Below are positions 56,083 to 63,125 of a stretch of 64,000 nucleotides of DNA, one piece after another; position 1 is the first letter of the stretch; every line of letters starts with the position of its first letter. The stretch lies in contig NZ_CP015027.1 in the NCBI RefSeq assembly GCF_002077155.1, forward strand, positions 310,001 to 374,000. The letters run 5' to 3'. Below the pieces are notes generated by a model, which was given only the letters and a program-made list of their open reading frames with translations, had not been told where the DNA came from and made no database searches. A program made the position numbers and the translations under genes. The DNA comes from Sporosarcina sp. P33 (GTDB lineage: Bacteria; Bacillota; Bacilli; Bacillales_A; Planococcaceae).

Positions 56083-57183
56083 ATGAATAAGATTTCAATT
56101 ATTGGCGCAGGAAACGGCGGCTTAACAGCGGCTTATCATTTATCAAAACTTGGTCACAGCATTTGCCTGTATGACTCCCCTGAATTTGATACACAAATAA
56201 ACGCAGTGAAGACGCAGGGAGGCATCAAAGCACTCACAGAAGACCACGGGGCAGAAATGATGTTCCCGGGTTTTGAAAAAATCAGCCATGCAACCACTGA
56301 TATAAAAGAAGCGATGGATTTTGCGGAGATGGTTATCATGATCTGCCCTTCATTCGCTCAAGAACTATTATTTGAACAAATGCTGCCACACTTAAAAGAC
56401 GGTCACATTATTTTTCTGATGCCGGGGAATTACGGCGGACTCGTTTTGAATCGAATGAAAAATGTGTCACCGCAAAAGGATCTTCATATTACATTTGCGG
56501 ACGGCATCAGCATTCCATGGGCAACACGTATTGTGGAACCGGGTGTGCTGACAATAATGGGGCTAAAAGAATATATTTCAGTAAGTATTTTTCCTTCGGG
56601 GCATGCAACAGATAAAGTAAAGCAGCTGATTTCAGATTCACTTCCAGTTTCTGTTGAATTCCTGGCAAATCCTGTAGTTGCCGGACTAGAGAATATTAAC
56701 TTCGGCGGACATCCATTATTGACTGCATTGAATATGGGGCTGCTGGAAAACTTCCGCGGAGATTTCAACTACTATCGTGACTGCTGCAGCCCGGCAACTG
56801 CCAATGCGGCAGCCAAGATGGACAAGGAGCGGCTGGCTGTCGGAGAAGCGCTCGGATTTACATTGAAGACTGAATTAGAAGCGATGAATGCACTCTATGG
56901 CACAAACTACGAAACTGTCTATGACTTCAACCGCGATTCTAAAACGCACGGAAAAATCAATACTGCGCCTGACAGTTCCAAAAATCGCTATATAACTGAA
57001 GACGTACCCTATCTGCTTGTGCCTTGCTTTGAATTAGCAACAGCTGCCGGCATACGGGTGCCGATCGTTGAGTCTTGTATCCATATCGCTTCTGCATATA
57101 ATAATGAAGATTATTTTAAAACCGGCAGAACATTACAGGATATGGGCTTAACTTCTGAGGAACTCAAGAGTCTCGCAAAATAA
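56083..57183 (+). CDS. Octopine/nopaline dehydrogenase-family oxidoreductase
   Basis: A 366-residue NAD(P)-dependent enzyme. The Rossmann motif 'ISIIGAGNGGLTAAYHLSKLGH' is at the N-terminus. The C-terminal helical domain (from about residue 190) has 'NINFGGHPLLTALNMGLLEN', with the His of the octopine dehydrogenase active-site region, and 'YRDCCSPATANAAAKMDKERLAVGEALGF'. Such enzymes reductively join an amino acid and a 2-keto acid or run backwards. AGGAGGA precedes the ATG. It is in an operon with a YfcC transporter and ends at a strong terminator. The actual opine is unknown. Confidence 0.87.
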   Translation: MNKISIIGAGNGGLTAAYHLSKLGHSICLYDSPEFDTQINAVKTQGGIKALTEDHGAEMMFPGFEKISHATTDIKEAMDFAEMVIMICPSFAQELLFEQMLPHLKDGHIIFLMPGNYGGLVLNRMKNVSPQKDLHITFADGISIPWATRIVEPGVLTIMGLKEYISVSIFPSGHATDKVKQLISDSLPVSVEFLANPVVAGLENINFGGHPLLTALNMGLLENFRGDFNYYRDCCSPATANAAAKMDKERLAVGEALGFTLKTELEAMNALYGTNYETVYDFNRDSKTHGKINTAPDSSKNRYITEDVPYLLVPCFELATAAGIRVPIVESCIHIASAYNNEDYFKTGRTLQDMGLTSEELKSLAK

Positions 57184-57188
57184 ATAAA

Positions 57189-57230
57189 AAGAAATCCGGA
57201 TATCAAATGCAGATATCCGGATTTCTTTAT
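57189..57230 (+). terminator. Terminator of the transporter/opine dehydrogenase operon
   Basis: A perfect 14-bp stem, GAAATCCGGATATC/GATATCCGGATTTC, with a seven-base loop is followed by TTTATT on the plus strand. Confidence 0.88.
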
Positions 57231-57294
57231 TGTGCCAGGCAAAACAGGTGCTGCTGTTTTATAGCCCGGCAACCTTGATGATTTCTAAAAAACT

Positions 57295-57444
57295 TTAAAA
57301 TGTGATGAAACCTTTTTGTACAGCAAATCCGCCTAATGTGAATAAGGCGATGACGATGAGTGTAATTATGAATAATCGATTGTTTCTGTCCAGGATGTCA
57401 CCTTTTTCTCTATCAGTTAGAGTATTGTCTGCAGTATTTTCATT
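57295..57444 (-). pseudogene. Open frame for a 49-residue single-helix membrane peptide without a standard start
   Basis: From one stop to the next, 49 codons read NENTADNTLTDREKGDILDR, then NNRLFIITLIVIALFTLGGF and AVQKGFITF. This is a hydrophilic head, one clean membrane helix and a short tail, which looks like a real small protein. No ATG, GTG or TTG lies in frame. An ATG at the expected place is off by one base, so one lost base would explain it. Alternatively a CTG behind AAAGGTGA serves as start. It could be a freshly broken gene. Confidence 0.35.
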
Positions 57445-57487
57445 CTAACGTATTAAGTTTGAGATAAGCAATGAATTTTTCATCCGT

Positions 57488-58033
57488 TTACGTATGTATC
57501 GTCGCGCTGACAACAAGCAATGTCACCGGCTTCTCGGTTTCGTTAAACCAGATATGCTCTTGCATGGAGTCAATATGAAAAGATTCATTTGCATAAAACG
57601 TATCCGAATAATCCTCCAAAATCACTTTTAGCTGTCCCTCGAGTATATAGACAAATTCTTGCCCTTCATGCGCATAAGGGTGCGTATGTGATTCACCAGG
57701 TCTCAATTCAATTCTTGCCGGATAAAACAATGGTTTTTCCATATCTCCCACAAGATTCGTAAAAGTGAAATTCGGCTGATCTGCCGTTTTTTTAATCGTC
57801 TGCTTCTTAAGCGGTGATTTTTCCTGCGGCTCTTCAAAAAACAGATTAATATGTACACCAAGTGCTTCCGCAATTCTGCGCAATGAAGTGAATGTTACAG
57901 AACTGACTCCGCGCTCCACTTGTGAAAGAAAACTGACGGATAAGCCGCTTTTTTCACTTACATCTTTCAACGTATATTTATTCATTTTCCGAATACGGTT
58001 AATTTCTTTTCCTAATTCTGCATCCATTTTCAT
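57488..58033 (-). CDS. XRE-family regulator with C-terminal cupin
   Basis: A protein of about 181 residues. ATGs at 58033 and 58027 both follow AAGGG; a longer frame lacks a site. HTH at about 10-65 ('YTLKDVSEKSGLSVSFLSQVERG'), then a cupin at about 105-178 ('GESHTHPYAHEGQEFVYILEGQLKVIL', with the metal-binding His/Glu set). Such regulators sense small molecules and often govern nearby transport or amine/amino acid genes. Here the neighbours are a TRAP transporter operon, immediately upstream on the same strand, and the convergent opine dehydrogenase operon. Confidence 0.88.
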   Translation of the reverse strand: MKMDAELGKEINRIRKMNKYTLKDVSEKSGLSVSFLSQVERGVSSVTFTSLRRIAEALGVHINLFFEEPQEKSPLKKQTIKKTADQPNFTFTNLVGDMEKPLFYPARIELRPGESHTHPYAHEGQEFVYILEGQLKVILEDYSDTFYANESFHIDSMQEHIWFNETEKPVTLLVVSATIHT

Positions 58034-58110
58034 CCATCCCTTGCCGTGTACTCCCTCTCGCTTTATTCTATCATCAAAACAACTGAACATTCACTACATT
58101 CTATGCAGAC

Positions 58111-58146
58111 AGAAGAAAAGATTCCTGAAATTTCTTCAAGAATCTT
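58111..58146 (-). terminator. Terminator of the second TRAP operon
   Basis: On the minus strand, AAGATTCTTGAA, a short loop and TTTCAGGAATCTT pair with one mismatch, followed by TTCTTC. It lies just past the dctM stop, ahead of the XRE-cupin gene. Confidence 0.65.
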
Positions 58147-58161
58147 CTCTCCATTCATAAG

Positions 58162-59484
58162 TTATTTTGAACTTAATACTTCAGGAAGCCATGTAGCCAG
58201 CGCTGGGAATAGGATGAAAATAATTGTCGCAATCAACTGAATGATAATAAACGGAACGGTTGCCCGGTAAATTTTCTCGATACTGACCCGCTCCCCGACT
58301 GCACTCTTTAAATAGAAGATCGCGAATCCGAATGGCGGTGTCAGATACGCCAATTGCAGGACTACCATGAAGACGACACCCCACCACAGCGGATCAAATC
58401 CTGCATCTGCAATGATTGGTGAAATAATCGGAGCCGCCAACATGATAAGTGCCATCGTTTCTAGAAACATACCGAGTAATATAATGAATGCCAGCGAGAA
58501 AAATAAAATTCCCCATTTTCCTCCTGGTGCCATTTGAGCCATTTCGGATACAAACCGATTGCCTCCCACACCTGAGAACACTGCTGAAAATGCAGCGGCA
58601 CCGATCAGGATCCAGCCTACCATCCCGGTCATTTTCGTGGATTCTTTCAAAGCCAGATTAATTTTCGGCAAATTTAAACGTTTCGTAAACAGTCCGATTA
58701 ACAACGTGCCTAGCACCCCGACAGCCGCTCCTTCAGTAGGAGTGGCAATTCCTGTGAAAATCGATCCGAGCACAATGACGATTAAGATCATTGGCAGAAT
58801 GACGGATTTCGTAGCCAGTAATTTCTCACGCATCGAAGCACGGTCTTCTTTCGCTAAAGCCGGCGCCGCTTCTTTATTTTTATACGCACGGAATAATATA
58901 TAGGCAATAAATAAACCGATTAAAATGAATCCCGCTCCCAAGCCTCCGGCAAATAAACTGGACACCGATACGCCCGTAATGGCACCGTACACGACCATAT
59001 TCAAGCTAGGAGGAATAAGCTGTCCGAGCGTGCCGCCTGCCATAATTGAACCCAAGCTCAGCGATTCATTGTATTTATATTTCATCATTTGCGGTAATGC
59101 AATCAGTCCAAGGCCGATGACACCGGCAGCGACTACCCCTGAAATCGCACCGATAATGGCACCTACTAAAATAGTTGCTATTGCGAGTCCGCCCCGCAAT
59201 GCGCCTGACCATTTATACACTGCGTCATACAAATCGGTGATAATGTTTGATTTCTCCAATAACACCGACATCAGAATGAATAATGGAATCGCAATTAATG
59301 TGAAGTTGTTCATGACTCCCCACACAGCACTCGTCAAAAGACTCGTACTGTCAACGCCCCACATCATTAAAGCAAAGACTGCGCCGACTGTCGATAATGC
59401 GAATGCAATCGGGACACCTAAAAACAGAAGCAGCAGCAAAAGTACAAACATCGCAACTGGGGCATATTCAAATAGCAGAATCAT
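58162..59484 (-). CDS. dctM: TRAP transporter large permease subunit
   Basis: A 440-residue DctM: 'LFLGVPIAFALSTVGAVFALMMW', 'MNNFTLIAIPLFILMSVLLEKS', 'SGVVAAGVIGLGLIALPQM' and 'GQLIPPSLNMVVYGAITGVS'. About 12 membrane segments. It overlaps dctQ by 17 bases. It differs clearly from the DctM of the catabolic island, so the two systems move different ligands. Confidence 0.93.
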   Translation of the reverse strand: MILLFEYAPVAMFVLLLLLLFLGVPIAFALSTVGAVFALMMWGVDSTSLLTSAVWGVMNNFTLIAIPLFILMSVLLEKSNIITDLYDAVYKWSGALRGGLAIATILVGAIIGAISGVVAAGVIGLGLIALPQMMKYKYNESLSLGSIMAGGTLGQLIPPSLNMVVYGAITGVSVSSLFAGGLGAGFILIGLFIAYILFRAYKNKEAAPALAKEDRASMREKLLATKSVILPMILIVIVLGSIFTGIATPTEGAAVGVLGTLLIGLFTKRLNLPKINLALKESTKMTGMVGWILIGAAAFSAVFSGVGGNRFVSEMAQMAPGGKWGILFFSLAFIILLGMFLETMALIMLAAPIISPIIADAGFDPLWWGVVFMVVLQLAYLTPPFGFAIFYLKSAVGERVSIEKIYRATVPFIIIQLIATIIFILFPALATWLPEVLSSK

Positions 59485-59977
59485 CTGTATAGCCCCCTTT
59501 TGCGATTTTATATATTTCAGCCCAGGCCTGCAGCCAAATCAGAAAACCACTGAGCGGAATAAACCACTTGAACCACCAAATTTGCGGATTGAATGAACTC
59601 TGATGTGAAGAATGCTCCATAATCATCGTAGATTCAATTGCCATAATGGAACCGCGATAGATTAAGAAAGTGGTGACGAAAATAACCAGCAGCATGGCGA
59701 AAATACCAAAAACCTTATTCCATCCCGGTGACAGCAATCGCGGAATAATATCTACCGCAATATGCCCTTTCACACGCAGCACCTCAGCACCTGCCAGCAG
59801 TATTGATATTCCATAGATGAAAATCGGCACTTCGAATCCCCAATCGGGTGCATCGTGCAAAAATCGCCGCATAATAATGGTATAGACAACGATAAGTGTC
59901 AGCGGAATCATCAGATAACCTGCGATTCTACCGGCGATGGACGACATTTTTTCTATAATAGTTATAATAGGATTCAT
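59468..59977 (-). CDS. dctQ: TRAP transporter small permease subunit
   Basis: A 169-residue four-helix protein. 'IAGYLMIPLTLIVVYTIIMRRFLHDAPDWGFEVPIFIYGISILLAGAEVLRVKGHIAVDII' covers helices one to three with the Lys-Gly-His motif typical of DctQ. It starts 11 bases after dctP and overlaps dctM. Confidence 0.92.
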   Translation of the reverse strand: MNPIITIIEKMSSIAGRIAGYLMIPLTLIVVYTIIMRRFLHDAPDWGFEVPIFIYGISILLAGAEVLRVKGHIAVDIIPRLLSPGWNKVFGIFAMLLVIFVTTFLIYRGSIMAIESTMIMEHSSHQSSFNPQIWWFKWFIPLSGFLIWLQAWAEIYKIAKGGYTDDSAI

Positions 59978-59988
59978 GAAGCCACCGC

Positions 59989-61074
59989 CTATTCTTTATA
60001 GCCTATTTTTTTAGCTTGCTCGGTGTAACCGAGTTCCGCAAGCAGGTCAGCATATTGCTCCACGTACTCTTTACTGGCTTCACTTTTTTCTTTATAATCG
60101 TTCAATAATTCGAAGCCTTTTTCACGCATCTTTTCTACATCCTCATCAGGTAATTGAATGAATTCAATCTTAGGATTGTTCATCCATTCTGTCTTCGCTT
60201 TTTGACTTTCCACACCGTATGCAATTGCGGATTCATAACGGACTTTGTCTCTTGCTACCAGAACAATTTCTTTTAAATCATCAGGCAGCTCTTCCCATGA
60301 TTTAGGGTTTGCAATTAACTCTTTATCAGAACTTGGCCCTACATGCAGGGCGGGTTCCGTAATATATTTCGATACTTCATCCAATCCCATTTCCCCATTT
60401 ACGAGATAATCATTAAATTCAGCGGCCTCCACTGTTCCAAGCTGTAAGCCTGTATAGATTTCAGGAGCAGATAACGATATAGCGGATGCACCCAGCTTTC
60501 CGTAAAACAGACTCGCAACCCCCGCTGCCCGAATGTTCTTTCCTTTAAAATCTTCTATCGAGCGGATTGGCACCTGGGACATCAGAATTTCTTCCGGCGC
60601 ATAATCGAAGGCACCTAAACTTTTGATTTTATGTTTTTCGTAGGCTTTATCCATAATTGGCTGAAGCTTTTCTGAACGGTAGAAGTGTTCTTCAAAACCT
60701 GAAATAGGATCACCGGGAATTGTGCCGCCGCCTAGGGCAAACACTGGATCTTTTCCTGTCCAAAAACCCGTGTAGACAGCTGCGACATCCACTACGCCGT
60801 TTTTCACCATATCAAATGTTTCATTCGTCGGGAATAATATATTCGCGCCGAAAGGTTCAATCAGTAACCGACCGCCGGACATTTCTTCTACTGCTTTTAC
60901 GAACGGCAGAATTGTCCCGTCATAACGTGCAGTTCCGGGTATTTGATGTGTGACCATACGCCACTTGTACACCCGCTGTTCACCTTCGGGGATTGTCTGA
61001 TTCAGCTGGCAGCCTGACAGAACCAGTAGAATGATAAGCAGTAAACTAGCGAGCGGCATAAATTTCTTTGACAT
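59989..61074 (-). CDS. dctP: TRAP transporter substrate-binding lipoprotein
   Basis: A 361-residue lipoprotein; lipobox 'LLVLSGC' (Cys22). The DctP pattern is clear: 'AVEEMSGGRLLIEPFGAN', 'VPIRSIEDFKGKNIRAAGVASLFYGKLGASAISLSAPEIYTGLQLGTVEAAE', the Arg at about 187 being the usual carboxylate anchor. AAAGGAGG precedes the ATG. Promoter, palindrome and cre-like site lie directly upstream. Ligand probably an organic acid, not known. Confidence 0.93.
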   Translation of the reverse strand: MSKKFMPLASLLLIILLVLSGCQLNQTIPEGEQRVYKWRMVTHQIPGTARYDGTILPFVKAVEEMSGGRLLIEPFGANILFPTNETFDMVKNGVVDVAAVYTGFWTGKDPVFALGGGTIPGDPISGFEEHFYRSEKLQPIMDKAYEKHKIKSLGAFDYAPEEILMSQVPIRSIEDFKGKNIRAAGVASLFYGKLGASAISLSAPEIYTGLQLGTVEAAEFNDYLVNGEMGLDEVSKYITEPALHVGPSSDKELIANPKSWEELPDDLKEIVLVARDKVRYESAIAYGVESQKAKTEWMNNPKIEFIQLPDEDVEKMREKGFELLNDYKEKSEASKEYVEQYADLLAELGYTEQAKKIGYKE

Positions 61075-61087
61075 AGTACTCCTCCTT

Positions 61088-61101
61088 TGGAATCGCTTAC
61101 A
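61088..61101 (-). promoter_or_regulatory. CcpA cre-like site before the second TRAP operon
   Basis: The minus strand reads TGTAAGCGATTCCA, one mismatch from the consensus TGWNANCGNTNWCA. It lies between the promoter and the ribosome site, suiting roadblock repression by CcpA when sugars are plentiful. Confidence 0.6.
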
Positions 61102-61136
61102 TTCAGATTATTGCGTGTAGTTAATCGAATATTGCT

Positions 61137-61166
61137 ATTATAATTACAGTGTGAGTGTAAAGTCAA
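61137..61166 (-). promoter_or_regulatory. Promoter with internal operator for the second TRAP operon
   Basis: TTGACT (61161-61166), 18 bases, TATAAT (61137-61142) on the minus strand. The spacer is itself an inverted repeat, TTACACTCACACTGTAA, with TTACA/TGTAA ends, a likely repressor site. The XRE-cupin protein is a candidate binder. Confidence 0.65.
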
Positions 61167-61254
61167 TGAAATTTTTCTTTCTCACCGTAAATTTCAAGTT
61201 TATTCAAGCAAGCAAATAACTGACTCATCCCTTGGTCTTTATATCAAAAAAATA

Positions 61255-61309
61255 AAAAACAAAAAAGCAGTCCCGAAAGTTGTGTAATTCCAACTTCCGA
61301 GACTGCTTT
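61255..61309 (-). terminator. Terminator of the HD hydrolase gene
   Basis: AAAGCAGTC (from 61264) pairs with GACTGCTTT (to 61309), and AAGTT pairs with AACTT further in, followed on the minus strand by six Ts. Confidence 0.85.
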
Positions 61310-61345
61310 CTGCACAAAGGCCGTCTGTTTTTTTAGTCACTGCCT

Positions 61346-61981
61346 TCATTTAATTTCGTTCTTTAGCTGCTGCAAAAATTCTTCCATAAAGTGATGGCGT
61401 TCCTCCGCAAGCCGGGTGCCTTCTTTTGTTACCATTAAATTTTTCAGCAATAATAACTTTTCATGGAAATGTGTCACGGTTGCCGTTTCTTTTGTACGAT
61501 ATTCAGATTCTGACATATCCATTCTGGCTTCTTCCTGCTGATCGTAGAGCTTCCTGCCGCGCGCTCCGCCAAATGCAAAGGCACGGGCAATCCCTACTGC
61601 ACCAATTGCATCAAGGCGATCGGCATCTCTTACAATAGCACCCTCTATGGATGTAATGTCTTTTGCATTACCGCCGCTGAACGATACACTTTCAATCGCC
61701 GAAAGAACTTTATCTGTAACCGATTGTGCTGCGCCTATTTTTGTCAGCAGCTCTACTGTCGTCGCTTCATGCATATCTTCATACTTCGCATCTTCCACGT
61801 CATGCAGCAGCACCGCCAGGCGGACAACCAATTCATCTGCTGCCGGTTCTGTCGCTAAAATCTTTTCGGCATTTTTCATTACCCGGTCAATATGATCGAG
61901 ATCATGACTTGCATCAAATTTATCGTAGATTCCTGAAACTTCTGTTCTGCACATTTCAATCATTTCTTTCATCGGCAGCAT
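61346..61981 (-). CDS. HD-domain phosphohydrolase
   Basis: A 211-residue helical metal-dependent hydrolase. The first metal His is in 'DASHDLDHIDRVMKNAEKIL'; the HD pair is in 'LAVLLHDVEDAKYED' (about residue 58). 'IVRDADRLDAIGAVGIARAFAFGG' is the second signature found in the YedJ-like subfamily. 'HFHEKLLLLKNLMVT' follows. It likely hydrolyses a nucleotide or phosphate monoester. AAGGGGA precedes the ATG, and a promoter lies just upstream. Confidence 0.88.
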   Translation of the reverse strand: MLPMKEMIEMCRTEVSGIYDKFDASHDLDHIDRVMKNAEKILATEPAADELVVRLAVLLHDVEDAKYEDMHEATTVELLTKIGAAQSVTDKVLSAIESVSFSGGNAKDITSIEGAIVRDADRLDAIGAVGIARAFAFGGARGRKLYDQQEEARMDMSESEYRTKETATVTHFHEKLLLLKNLMVTKEGTRLAEERHHFMEEFLQQLKNEIK

Positions 61982-62008
61982 TTGATCACTTCCCCTTCTT
62001 TTCCATTA

Positions 62009-62038
62009 GTTATATGCGAAAACATACAGGAAAATCAA
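62009..62038 (-). promoter_or_regulatory. Promoter of the HD hydrolase gene
   Basis: TTGATT (62033-62038), 18 bases, TATAAC (62009-62014) on the minus strand. The rest of the 487-base intergenic region to 62.39 kb shows no gene. Confidence 0.5.
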
Positions 62039-62395
62039 TCTGTATGCAGTACTGACGAAATTCTGAAAACAAACCTGCCAAAATTAGCTCTCATTCCTCT
62101 CAGTAATCGTAGTGTACAATATTTTACACACGCTGTCAGAGAGCAGTAATTCTTAAGCCCCCACTCCTTCCGCAGAACAAAATAGACAGACACTGTGCTG
62201 TTGCATTCACCTAATCCATTATGATCTTTTCAATTTATATCAGCCGTAAGCAATACTTACAATTCGTCATAATTTCTAAATTACATACTTAGTATAAAGC
62301 GTTAACAGAAAAAAGCTTGCAGGAAATGATTCAAAAAACATAGAAATCATCATTCCCAAACAATTTCCGGCAAGGAATAAACCTGCGACTATTTC

Positions 62396-62426
62396 TGTTG
62401 ACAATTTGTCAACAACGCTTTATTAT
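62396..62426 (+). promoter_or_regulatory. Promoter with palindromic operator over the -35 box
   Basis: TTGACA (62398-62403), 17 bases, TATTAT (62421-62426). The palindrome TGTTGACAATTTGTCAACA (62396-62414, eight-base arms) covers the -35 box. This is an ideal autoregulatory site for the XRE protein encoded just downstream. Confidence 0.7.
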
Positions 62427-62468
62427 TTTGAGAGTGAAGAATTTTTTTCGTAAAGGGGGAGCCGTGTC

Positions 62469-63104
62469 ATGTCAGAAGAACGTCTTGGTCTTTCGATCGG
62501 GCAATTATTGCGGAATGTATTGCAGGAACGCTCATTGTCTATGCGTAAACTAGGCGAACTTACCGATATTGATACAGCGACCATCTCCCGTATCATCAAT
62601 GACAAAAGAAAAGCAACGCTCGATCATTTAGAGAAGTTTTCTACAATATTGGAGATCCCTCTTGCCAAGCTGCTTCAGGCTGCAGGCTATCCTGTAGAAA
62701 ATGAAAAAACGAGTGAATCTGCTTATGATGAAACGATTCAGCAACTGGCCGACACGTCAGGACTTCTGTCTGCCAATTTTTCGATTGAAAAAGTGGAAGA
62801 TCAGCTGGCAGGTTACAAAGCGTATGTTCAGACGAAAGAAGGCAGAGAAAGAATTTTACATGACTTTGAAATGAAATTAAAAATTGCCGGCGGTGTAGGG
62901 CCTTTCGTCGATCAATTAAAAGAATTGTATAACCGATTTAAGATGCGGGATGCGGCTAAACGGGATCTTGCCGTCATCGGCAGCGCATTATTGTACTTTA
63001 TCGTCCCTGTAGATGTGATTCCTGACTATTTATTTGCAGTCGGATATCTGGACGATGCAGTAGCTGTGCAAATCGCTTCAAGTGTACTAACCAAGAATTC
63101 ATAA
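62469..63104 (+). CDS. XRE HTH protein with C-terminal DUF1232 domain
   Basis: A 211-residue protein; GGGGGAG precedes the ATG. HTH at about 10-65 ('SMRKLGELTDIDTATISRIINDKRKATLDHLEKFS'). The C-terminal part, from about 150, is a DUF1232 hydrophobic module ('RDLAVIGSALLYFIVPVDVIPDYLFAVGYLDDAVAV'), usually found in small membrane-associated proteins. The pairing suggests a regulator that may sit at the membrane. It probably represses its own promoter. It is followed after about 20 bases by an LCP-family gene, so envelope-linked control is possible. Confidence 0.85.
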   Translation: MSEERLGLSIGQLLRNVLQERSLSMRKLGELTDIDTATISRIINDKRKATLDHLEKFSTILEIPLAKLLQAAGYPVENEKTSESAYDETIQQLADTSGLLSANFSIEKVEDQLAGYKAYVQTKEGRERILHDFEMKLKIAGGVGPFVDQLKELYNRFKMRDAAKRDLAVIGSALLYFIVPVDVIPDYLFAVGYLDDAVAVQIASSVLTKNS

Positions 63105-63125
63105 TCAGATGAGTAGGTGTCAAAA

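Noticed and set aside
59989..61074. Whether the second DctP gene could be the missing partner of the decayed island binding protein
   Set aside because: It has its own complete PQM operon and promoter, and its sequence is distant from both the intact island DctP and the relic.
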